This document shows, piece by piece, positions 1 through 4,642 of a DNA stretch of 9,008 bases. The DNA is from Candidatus Bathyarchaeota archaeon (GTDB lineage: Archaea > Thermoproteota > Bathyarchaeia > 40CM-2-53-6 > RBG-13-38-9). Made by a program: the position numbers and the translations under genes. Location: contig SMYQ01000094.1 of assembly GCA_007050885.1 (NCBI GenBank), positions 1-9,008 of the forward strand, written 5' to 3'. The notes below the pieces were generated by a model. The model ran no database searches, was not told the DNA's origin, and was given only the letters and a program-made list of their open reading frames with translations. How positions within the stretch are numbered: the stretch's first letter is position 1; each line of letters begins with the position of its first letter.

Positions 1-602
1 GGATAGTCGTCGAAAAAAGGTTAGGGGTATCTATGCCTGAGTTGCGAAAGATGGCCAAAGAATTAGGTAAAGATCATAAAATTGCATTAAATTTATGGAA
101 GACAGGTATAGCTGACGCACAATTATTAGCTGGAATGATAGATGAACCTGAAAAAATTACAGAGAACCAAATGGAGGATTGGGTTAAAGACATAAATTCT
201 TGGGATGTCTGCGATCAATTATGTGCGAATTTATTCGAGAAAACACCCTTAGCTTGGAAAAAAATCCATGACTGGTCAAAGAGAGAAGAAGAGTTCGTCA
301 AAAGAAGTGCATATGCTTTGATCGCTTGTTTAGCATGGCATGACAAAGAAGCAGACGATAGGAAGTTCATCAAATTACTCCCTGTAATCGAGTTTGGAGC
401 TACCGATGAACGTAACTTTGTAAAAAAAGCTGTTAACTGGGCTCTAAGAAACATCGGAAAAAGAAATCGTAAATTAAATAAAGTTGCGATCAATACTGCT
501 AGGAAGATTGGCCGTATAAACTCTAAAACAGCAAGATGGGTTGCATCCGACGCGATAAGAGAACTCAACAGCGGCGCCGTCAAAAAAAGGCTCAGCAAAT
601 AG
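1..602 (+). CDS. DNA alkylation repair protein, AlkD-like (5' end outside window)
   Basis: HEAT-repeat protein of the AlkD / DNA alkylation repair family, whose members excise or recognise alkylated bases. The frame is open from the left edge: the residues before the first ATG (position 33) read VVEKRLGVS and join MPELRKMAKELGKDHKIAL, as expected for the family's conserved GVS-PELRK-AKE-GKDH block. The real start therefore lies upstream and the ATG at 33 is internal. Other family blocks visible are LWKTGI, WVKDINSWDVCDQLC, REEEFVKRSAYALIACLA, ATDERNFVKKAVNWALRNIGKRN and ARWVASDAIREL. The WD pair in SWDVCD and the Trp in NWALR lie in the helices that normally face the DNA. About 199 residues are visible; relatives have roughly 220-240, so perhaps 25-40 residues are missing. 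The TAG stop is at 600-602. Substrate range cannot be read from sequence. Confidence 0.9.
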   Translation, partial: IVVEKRLGVSMPELRKMAKELGKDHKIALNLWKTGIADAQLLAGMIDEPEKITENQMEDWVKDINSWDVCDQLCANLFEKTPLAWKKIHDWSKREEEFVKRSAYALIACLAWHDKEADDRKFIKLLPVIEFGATDERNFVKKAVNWALRNIGKRNRKLNKVAINTARKIGRINSKTARWVASDAIRELNSGAVKKRLSK

Positions 603-674
603 ACTTTTAATATTCTTATGCTTTATGAAAATTAATGTCATGGGGTAAACGCTCGAAAAATCTTGAGATAACTA

Positions 675-683
675 TTTTATATT
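675..683 (+). promoter_or_regulatory. Candidate TATA box for the 90-residue ORF
   Basis: The sequence TTTTATATT lies about 58 bases before the ATG at 737. With usual archaeal spacing (start of transcription about 25 bases downstream of the box), transcripts would begin near 704 and carry a leader of about 30 bases that includes the ribosome binding site at 725-729. This is inferred from position and AT-richness only. Confidence 0.35.
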
Positions 684-724
684 GGACCGCATAGCAACAT
701 CGTAAGTAATCTCAAATAAAAAGT

Positions 725-729
725 GGTGA
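725..729 (+). promoter_or_regulatory. Ribosome binding site GGTGA for the 90-residue ORF
   Basis: GGTGA is complementary to the 3' end of archaeal 16S rRNA and sits 7 bases before the ATG at 737. It supports that start and the reality of an otherwise unrecognised small gene. Confidence 0.6.
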
Positions 730-736
730 AAATTTA

Positions 737-1009
737 ATGACTTTATGTCTTCCAGGAGGCGGTTGTTATCCAACATACTCTGCCCCTTATCCATCATATA
801 CTCAAGAAGCGTATAATCCGTATTATTACGAGCCAAGTCTTTTCAGCGTTCAGTATAAGATACCTGCAGGAGTAGGCGGTTTACAAAGATACGAAATAAC
901 CGTTCGAGCTTTTAATGAATACGATGCTTTTCAACAGGCAATTCGCTACATGCCACCATACTCTCAAATAACCAAGATCAGACGCATGGCAATGCATCCG
1001 CACCCATAA
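737..1009 (+). CDS. Small Tyr/Pro-rich protein of unknown function
   Basis: I do not recognise this 90-residue protein. The first half is low-complexity: two Cys flank a PGGG turn (C4, C9), followed by about 25 residues rich in Tyr, Pro and Ser (YPTYSAPYPSYTQEAYNPYY). The second half looks folded: a strand pair around FSVQYKIPAGVGGLQRYEITVRAFNEY, a helix DAFQQAIRYM, then QITKIRRM. This strand-helix-strand pattern resembles small ferredoxin-like or dsRBD-sized folds, but that is only a shape impression. There is no signal peptide or membrane segment. It has a good GGTGA ribosome binding site at 725-729, an ATG start, and a His-rich C-terminus (MHPHP). It stands alone between two intergenic gaps and converges with the hydrolase gene at 1214-2293. 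A surface or condensate role for the Tyr-rich part would be speculation. Confidence 0.7.
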   Translation: MTLCLPGGGCYPTYSAPYPSYTQEAYNPYYYEPSLFSVQYKIPAGVGGLQRYEITVRAFNEYDAFQQAIRYMPPYSQITKIRRMAMHPHP

Positions 1010-1135
1010 ATTGTGGTTTAAGCTCACACTCATCCATACTATTTCAGATGGTTCTGATTAGTGAACACCATATTTCATAAATTTACAAATAGAGTTGCTA
1101 TTTTCTTCAATTTTAATAAAGAGTACTTCTATTCG

Positions 1136-1152
1136 TAATTTAACTTAAATTA
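1136..1152. repeat. 17-bp AT-rich perfect palindrome between convergent genes
   Basis: TAATTTAA-C-TTAAATTA is a perfect inverted repeat with 8-base arms. It lies in the 204-bp gap between the 3' ends of the convergent unknown ORF and hydrolase gene, where no promoter is needed. It contains only A, T and one C, so chance is quite possible in this AT-rich gap. I saw nothing else in 1010-1190. Confidence 0.3.
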
Positions 1153-1190
1153 TGTTAGATTATGAATATTAATTGAAGGAGAATTATTAT

Positions 1191-1225
1191 AAGAAAAAGG
1201 TATTGTTGTGGATTTATTCCACAAC
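1191..1225 (-). terminator. Hairpin plus T-tract terminator overlapping the hydrolase stop codon
   Basis: GTTGTGGA (1205-1212) and TCCACAAC (1218-1225) form a perfect 8-bp stem with a 5-base loop. Read on the minus strand, the stem is followed by CCTTTTTCTT (plus positions 1200-1191), as in an intrinsic terminator. The TAA stop of the hydrolase gene (1214-1216) lies in the loop, so the last codons are part of the stem. Confidence 0.65.
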
Positions 1226-2293
1226 TAGTTTAACTCTTGGCTTGTCACCGTATTCCCAAGATAGTTCAGGTCGAGCTCTTTCCTCCTGTCTCGGATACAC
1301 ATATCTGCGTTTATCTTGATCGGTAGGCCACTCGAATTTTCCACCCCATTTCATTATGAAGGTTTTCAGGTTTGGATATTTCATCTTAGCGATGGCCTCA
1401 ACCTCAGTTGGATCTCCCTCTGCAATGGCCCAATTGTCATAATGCATTGGAATTAGGACTTTAGCTCGCAGTTGTGTTGCGACACGTGCAGCATCAGCAA
1501 AGGACATCTTATCCGTGAAGCTTGGAGGGCTGTCTCCACAATTTATTAGTGCAATATCGATCTTATTCTCTTTTCCTACTCTGAAGTAGTAATCGTGGTA
1601 TGATGAGTCGCCTGCGTGATATATATTTCCTGAAGGTGTTTCTAGAAGATAATTGAGTCCAACTTCGTCTACTGTCTTGCCTGGTTTAACCTCTCCACCA
1701 CGTAATGCACAAAAGTCCGTGGATTTGGTGGCTTTTATGACTGTATCTTTTATTTTCTTCTGGTCTCCAGGTTGCATCTGAAGAATTCTATCTTTTGGAA
1801 CTCCGTACATCTCGAACATCTTGCATGAGGCTGGTGGACCTATGAAAACACATTTTGTATTTTTGATTAGAGGTTTGATGGTATATATGTCACAGTGATC
1901 ATTATGTGGGTGGGTCGACAGTAATGCGTCAACTTTGGTGAACGCCCATGGGTCGATAACATGTGGATTACAGCGCATCCATTCTTGACGTGCGGCACCA
2001 TTCATTCTGACCGGCCCTCCACCACCTTCGTAGGTTATGTAAAGTGACTGGCCACTGTAATTGTCGATGAGGATATTGGCATCTCCTGGAGTCTTCATGT
2101 AGAAGGCGCAGGCGCCAAACCACCATAGGGCTAATTTACCTTTTTCCACTTTTTCGGCTTCTATCTGTTTATTGAGATATGTTCCCCATTCTGGGAAAAC
2201 CTCACGTAGCCATGTGTCTCTGTCCATTGGTCTATCTTTTTCTTCTTCATTCGCATACGGTATGCCAATGTTGTGTTTATCCATTCTTTCCAT
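1214..2293 (-). CDS. UlaG-type MBL-fold metal-dependent hydrolase
   Basis: Cytosolic metallo-beta-lactamase-fold hydrolase of 359 residues, close in length and layout to L-ascorbate-6-phosphate lactonase UlaG (about 354). Shared blocks include TWLREVFPEWGTYLNKQI (27-44), LALWWFGACAFYMKT (54-68), DPWAFTKVDALLSTHPHNDH (114-133), GVPKDRI, PGD, VGLNYLLETPSGNIYHAGDS (211-230), TDKMSFADA, VLIPMHYDNW (279-288) and MKWGGKFEWP. Metal ligands appear intact: H128, H130, D132, H133 in HPHNDH, D229 in HAGDS and H284 in PMHYDNW. The ATG at 2293 is preceded by GTGA at 2303-2300; a second Met at residue 4 is a possible start. No neighbour belongs to ascorbate or pentose catabolism, so the substrate is unknown; lactone or phosphodiester hydrolysis is only an inference from the fold. 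It is transcribed divergently from the superoxide reductase gene. Confidence 0.88.
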   Translation of the reverse strand: MERMDKHNIGIPYANEEEKDRPMDRDTWLREVFPEWGTYLNKQIEAEKVEKGKLALWWFGACAFYMKTPGDANILIDNYSGQSLYITYEGGGGPVRMNGAARQEWMRCNPHVIDPWAFTKVDALLSTHPHNDHCDIYTIKPLIKNTKCVFIGPPASCKMFEMYGVPKDRILQMQPGDQKKIKDTVIKATKSTDFCALRGGEVKPGKTVDEVGLNYLLETPSGNIYHAGDSSYHDYYFRVGKENKIDIALINCGDSPPSFTDKMSFADAARVATQLRAKVLIPMHYDNWAIAEGDPTEVEAIAKMKYPNLKTFIMKWGGKFEWPTDQDKRRYVYPRQEERARPELSWEYGDKPRVKLVVE

Positions 2294-2302
2294 GGTTAAT
2301 CA

Positions 2303-2345
2303 CTGCGGGAGCTATAGCCAATTCTCTATTAAATGATTCTCCCAG
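2303..2345 (-). promoter_or_regulatory. Possible leader hairpin of the hydrolase mRNA
   Basis: GGGAG (2307-2311) pairs with CTCCC (2339-2343), extended by CT/AG (2303-2304 with 2344-2345) across a two-base bulge, enclosing about 27 bases. It lies between the candidate TATA box at 2378-2385 and the start at 2293, and its 3' arm abuts the GTGA before the ATG, so it could influence translation. The short stem and long loop make this weak. Confidence 0.25.
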
Positions 2346-2377
2346 ATTGAATGAAATAAGTCTCCATGCGCTTTTAA

Positions 2378-2385
2378 CTATATAA
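2378..2385 (-). promoter_or_regulatory. Candidate TATA box for the hydrolase gene
   Basis: On the minus strand this reads TTATATAG, a good archaeal TATA-like octamer. Transcription would begin near 2355, giving a leader of about 60 bases. The same AT core could also serve the divergent plus-strand gene. Confidence 0.45.
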
Positions 2386-2394
2386 CGACGTTAT
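2382..2394. promoter_or_regulatory. Palindromic operator candidate between divergent genes
   Basis: ATAACG-A-CGTTAT is a perfect 13-bp palindrome with 6-base arms and one central base. It overlaps the hydrolase TATA box and lies just upstream of the TTTTTATAC element (2396-2404) that could drive the superoxide reductase gene. A protein bound here could control both divergent promoters. The position is suggestive but no regulator is encoded nearby. Confidence 0.4.
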
Positions 2395-2395
2395 G

Positions 2396-2404
2396 TTTTT
2401 ATAC
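2396..2404 (+). promoter_or_regulatory. Candidate TATA box for superoxide reductase
   Basis: TTTTTATAC is centred about 33 bases before the TTG at 2434. Standard spacing puts transcription start near 2426, a few bases before the TTG. This fits a nearly leaderless message and the absence of a Shine-Dalgarno sequence before that start. Confidence 0.4.
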
Positions 2405-2433
2405 AAGGATTCTTATACTGAAATCAGATTCCT

Positions 2434-2976
2434 TTGGGAGAAAGAATAACTCGGAGAAAATATTTGAAATATCTTGGCGGAGCGGCAGCTCTTGCCATAG
2501 CCGGTGGAGTCGGATACAGTGCTTACAATTTCTATGCTCCCAAGGAAGAGTTACCAATAATTTCTGAAATACCAAAGGAAACTCCTGAAGGAGGTGAATT
2601 GATGAAACCATTCGGAGAACTAATATATACTCCAGATAGTGCCGAAGGGGAAGCCCTAGGCAAAGTAGAGTCACACTCTCCAAAGATAGAGGCGCCAGAT
2701 AGTGTGGGTGCAGAGAAAACTTTTGAGGTTAGAATCACAGTAGGACCACACCCCAATACCGTAGAACACTCGATAAGACAGATCGATGTATTTATTGCCG
2801 AAGATGCAAGAGCGTTTAATCCAATATTTTTAACAACAGTCAAATTGACACCAGTCTATAGCGAACCAGACATCAAACTAAATTTGAAACTCAAAGAGAA
2901 CAGCACATTATACGCAATCGAATATTGTAACCTACACGGCTTATGGGAGTCACGCAAGAAAATTGAAGTAGCGTAA
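2434..2976 (+). CDS. Superoxide reductase with Tat-like leader (neelaredoxin type)
   Basis: Iron enzyme that reduces superoxide to hydrogen peroxide without releasing oxygen. The 180 residues consist of a leader (1-56) and a one-domain reductase (57-180) without the N-terminal desulforedoxin domain. Iron ligands are present in family spacing: H81 (ESHSP), H106 and H112 (GPHPNTVEHSI), C165 and H168 (CNLHGLW). The Lys normally just before the first ligand (EKH) is Ser (S80). The leader has TRRKYLK (R7, R8) followed by LGGAAALAIAGGVGYSA, a twin-arginine-like export signal without a lipobox Cys, so it may remain as a membrane anchor. An in-frame TGA at 2419-2421 limits the long form to the TTG at 2434, which has no Shine-Dalgarno sequence. 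The ATG at 2602 (M57) has an excellent one and would give a soluble enzyme of about 124 residues. Confidence is high for family, moderate for the long start. Confidence 0.9.
   Translation: MGERITRRKYLKYLGGAAALAIAGGVGYSAYNFYAPKEELPIISEIPKETPEGGELMKPFGELIYTPDSAEGEALGKVESHSPKIEAPDSVGAEKTFEVRITVGPHPNTVEHSIRQIDVFIAEDARAFNPIFLTTVKLTPVYSEPDIKLNLKLKENSTLYAIEYCNLHGLWESRKKIEVA
2590..2604 (+). promoter_or_regulatory. Internal Shine-Dalgarno and ATG for a cytosolic superoxide reductase
   Basis: GGAGGTGA (2590-2597) is a full match to the archaeal anti-Shine-Dalgarno and ends 4 bases before the in-frame ATG at 2602. The protein from this ATG begins MKPFGELIYTPDSAEG, matching where classical one-domain superoxide reductases start. 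The site either decides the real start, leaving the Tat-like region untranslated or rarely translated, or gives a second, non-exported product. Confidence 0.6.
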
Positions 2977-2989
2977 TATAAAAATCTCA

Positions 2990-3028
2990 TTGGAAGCGCG
3001 CGATAAAATCTGCGCGCTACTATTCCAA
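2990..3028 (+). terminator. Long GC-rich stem-loop after the superoxide reductase gene
   Basis: An inner perfect stem AGCGCGC (2995-3001) with GCGCGCT (3012-3018) is nested in an outer pair TTGGAA (2990-2995) and TTCCAA (3023-3028), with a few unpaired bases on one side. It starts 14 bases after the stop codon, and its GC-rich core stands out in an AT-rich gap. No clear T-tract follows, so it may stabilise the transcript end rather than terminate it. I saw nothing else supportable between 3029 and 3158. Confidence 0.45.
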
Positions 3029-3158
3029 ATCATTGAATCTAGGGTAAACAGATAGTCTTTTGTTAAATATTCTTAATTTCATATGATCTTGTTTAATTAT
3101 CTTCTACATTATTTGACAATAGGTTTATCGTAGAAATACCACGCGTTGTGAAGTAAAT

Positions 3159-4220
3159 TCAGACCTCATCAAAAAGGAACTGGTTAAGTTTTTTCATGTT
3201 TTCATTCCATGAATCAGGACATAGAGCATGTTCTATGACAGCCATGCTACTGAGAAGGCTATTTCCATCTTGTGGTGTGAAACAGAATCCTATTACCTCT
3301 GCTGTATTTCTAACTACTATTGTTGGTAACACAACTACTGTCTGATTTAATATGCGACCATAATAGCCATGATCACGTCCAAAAGAGAACACCTCACTGG
3401 CAAGTTGATTATATGTAACCGCAACTCTAGGATTCAATCTGAATCTTTCTTTTACCTCTTCCTCGTCAATTTTATTATTTAGATGTAAATTGAACCATAT
3501 CGAATGCATATATTGTGTATTTAATTTAATGGAGCTGGAGAATAAGTCTAATTCTAATCCAATAGTCTTGTAGAGCCAATAAGCGTCCCTAGCGTGGTGT
3601 GTCCCAAAAGATTTATCGTCATGGTTTTCGACTTTTGGTGATGGAACATAGCCACCGCTTTGGCTTATGTCATTGGCCCGTCTTAGGCAAAGAAATCTGC
3701 CTTCAGAAAGATTCGAAATTTCACCATTAATCGCAAGGGTCTTGATAATTACAGCGATATTGTGTGTGTTGCAACTAACTATTTGGATATATTTATCGTT
3801 GTTAGTCAGGGTCTCATCATTTATCCCAAACGCATACATTTTGCCAAATCCAAACTCAGATCCCTGAGCGACAAAACATTTGACCTCGTCTTCAAGTAGC
3901 TCATAGTATTTTTTCTTATTTTCTAAGCCGGCTGGTGTACAATCGATGACTATTGTTGCTCTAGATAGGGCTTCTTCATTTTCATAATCGGGATCAAGAT
4001 CAATCTTCTTAAATTCGCTGAATTTTTCTTTCGGTACACTAAGTTTAGCGCCACGTTTTATTAGACTCCTAACTTTAGAGCGATCCCTAAGTAAAGGTGT
4101 ACGTTTAGAGAAGGTTACCTCATCAATGCAAAGCTCTTTCTTTAGACTTGACAACAAACCGATCAAAGGTTCTCCTATAGTCCCTGTTCCAACAACATGA
4201 ATAATGTTTCCTCTTGTCAA
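3159..4220 (-). CDS. Divergent type II glyceraldehyde-3-phosphate dehydrogenase-like protein
   Basis: 353-residue homologue of archaeal (type II) GAPDH, which oxidises glyceraldehyde 3-phosphate with NAD(P). Residues 7-22 (IHVVGTGTIGEPLIGLL) form the nucleotide-binding strand-turn-helix. TIVIDCTPAGLENKKKYYE (89-107) matches the family's VDATPGGI-KN block. The catalytic Cys is C150 in IVSCNT (147-152), and CLRRANDISQSG (178-189) matches the RRAADP segment. THHARD (207-212) and MHSIWFNL (238-245) match SHHGPD and MHVHSIMVEL, with H239 as likely catalytic base. The loop after the Cys is SCNTHNI instead of the usual SCNTTGL, and overall similarity looks low, so substrate or direction may differ. 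The start is TTG at 4220: a TAA lies directly upstream in frame, and the nearby ATG at 4227 is in another frame. It is followed by a gap and not linked to glycolytic genes. Confidence 0.75.
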   Translation of the reverse strand: MTRGNIIHVVGTGTIGEPLIGLLSSLKKELCIDEVTFSKRTPLLRDRSKVRSLIKRGAKLSVPKEKFSEFKKIDLDPDYENEEALSRATIVIDCTPAGLENKKKYYELLEDEVKCFVAQGSEFGFGKMYAFGINDETLTNNDKYIQIVSCNTHNIAVIIKTLAINGEISNLSEGRFLCLRRANDISQSGGYVPSPKVENHDDKSFGTHHARDAYWLYKTIGLELDLFSSSIKLNTQYMHSIWFNLHLNNKIDEEEVKERFRLNPRVAVTYNQLASEVFSFGRDHGYYGRILNQTVVVLPTIVVRNTAEVIGFCFTPQDGNSLLSSMAVIEHALCPDSWNENMKKLNQFLFDEV

Positions 4221-4276
4221 TTATCATTAATCCCTCTGTCATTATATTGAAGAAAGCAAAATTGGAAGGCTAAATA

Positions 4277-4393
4277 TCAAGAATCTTTTTGAAATTCATT
4301 CTCCTGTTCGCATGAACCACAGACAAGTATGTGTAGATAATAATCATAATTGATGTTTAGCTCACAATGTGGACAGACAATCGGGTTATTCAT
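4277..4393 (-). CDS. 38-residue zinc-ribbon protein
   Basis: A small gene encoding MNNPIVCPHCELNINYDYYL and then HILVCGSCEQENEFQKDS. Two CxxC knuckles (C7/C10 and C25/C28) separated by 14 residues give the classic zinc-ribbon pattern, and the protein is almost nothing but that domain. The region between the knuckles is Tyr-rich (NYDYYLHILV). ATG start at 4393, TGA at 4277-4279; no Shine-Dalgarno sequence precedes it, but a TATA-like ATATATAA lies about 18 bases upstream, so a near-leaderless message is plausible. It is upstream of and in the same direction as the GAPDH-like gene (56-bp gap), so the two may be co-transcribed. Such mini zinc ribbons are common in archaea and usually have no assigned function; nucleic-acid or protein binding is an inference. 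Confidence 0.65.
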   Translation of the reverse strand: MNNPIVCPHCELNINYDYYLHILVCGSCEQENEFQKDS

Positions 4394-4407
4394 AATGATC
4401 TGAGTTA

Positions 4408-4415
4408 TTATATAT
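4408..4415 (-). promoter_or_regulatory. Candidate TATA box for the zinc-ribbon / GAPDH-like unit
   Basis: On the minus strand this reads ATATATAA, ending 14 bases before the ATG at 4393. The spacing is slightly short for a leaderless start, so the exact transcription start is uncertain. It abuts the inverted repeat at 4416-4445. Confidence 0.4.
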
Positions 4416-4445
4416 GTAATACAATTTAACCATTACTTGTATTAC
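4416..4445. promoter_or_regulatory. 30-bp inverted repeat, operator candidate at the zinc-ribbon promoter
   Basis: GTAATACAA (4416-4424) and TTGTATTAC (4437-4445) are exact inverted copies, 9 bases each, offset by 21 bases (two helical turns). On the minus strand the repeat lies immediately upstream of the TATA box, where a dimeric regulator could block or assist TFB/TBP. Read on the plus strand it is followed by TTTTTT (4446-4451) and so also resembles a terminator, but no plus-strand gene ends nearby. Confidence 0.45.
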
Positions 4446-4526
4446 TTTTTTGCCAAAAAATTGGTTAACTAAGATCAACTTTTCAGTGTATCAATATAGC
4501 ACTCTATAATAATTAAACCATCAAAA

Positions 4527-4543
4527 TGTCTAATATTTAGACA
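4527..4543. promoter_or_regulatory. 17-bp palindrome upstream of the propeller gene
   Basis: TGTCTAA-TAT-TTAGACA is a perfect palindrome with 7-base arms, centred about 108 bases before the ATG at 4643. It shares the TGT...ACA outline with the dyad at 4558-4575, whose centre is about 31 bases (three turns) away. This fits paired operator sites; the regulator is unknown. Confidence 0.4.
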
Positions 4544-4554
4544 GTAGGAAAATT

Positions 4555-4583
4555 ATCTGTTCTAAATTATGAACAATCTGTTC
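4555..4583. promoter_or_regulatory. Overlapping TGTTC/GAACA repeats upstream of the propeller gene
   Basis: ATCTGTTC occurs twice (4555-4562 and 4576-4583), 21 bases apart, with GAACA (4571-4575) between them. This makes two dyads sharing one half-site: TGTTC-N8-GAACA (4558-4575) and GAACA-ATC-TGTTC (4571-4583). The arrangement 60-90 bases before the ATG suggests a regulatory site, possibly with alternative dimer placements. Confidence 0.4.
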
Positions 4584-4625
4584 GTAAGTGTCGAATTATT
4601 ACTCGCTACGATAAATGTAATTGTC

Positions 4626-4632
4626 GGTGGAG
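4626..4632 (+). promoter_or_regulatory. Ribosome binding site GGTGGAG of the propeller gene
   Basis: GGTGGAG is 10 bases before the ATG at 4643 and 4 bases before the TTG at 4637, so it does not settle the start by itself. The ATG is preferred because it gives a standard signal-peptide opening (MKLIYK). Confidence 0.55.
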
Positions 4633-4642
4633 TAACTTGGAT

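Larger units (their letters stand above)
4394..4642. other. Gene-free interval with several inverted repeats
   Basis: About 250 bases between the divergent zinc-ribbon and propeller genes with no coding frame I can support. Besides the sites listed separately it holds TTAACCA (4426-4432) with TGGTTAA (4462-4468), which enclose TTTTTT-GCC-AAAAAA (4446-4460). It is AT-rich and looks like a two-way regulatory region. Confidence 0.5.

Noticed and set aside
33..35. ATG at 33 as the true start of the alkylation repair gene
   Set aside because: The frame is open to the window edge and the upstream residues match the family's conserved block, so this Met is internal.
215..598. 127-codon open frame on the minus strand opposite the alkylation repair gene
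   Set aside because: It is a mirror of a clearly conserved protein on the other strand, and its translation resembles no family I know.
663..715. TTGAGAT and ATCTCAA inverted pair around the TATA box before the 90-residue ORF
   Set aside because: Seven-base arms 39 bases apart are expected by chance in a gap of this size.
1174..1224. GAAGGAG that looks like a ribosome binding site
   Set aside because: No ATG, GTG or TTG start at suitable spacing opens more than a handful of codons; it lies in the gap after the hydrolase terminator.
2399..2843. Two minus-strand open frames (2399-2683 and 2532-2843) opposite the superoxide reductase gene
   Set aside because: The plus strand carries a complete set of iron ligands in family spacing; the antisense translations are low-complexity and unrecognisable.
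4195..4227. ATG at 4227 as start of the GAPDH-like gene
   Set aside because: It is in a different frame; using it would need a frameshift before the GTGTIGEP motif, whereas the TTG at 4220 is in frame.
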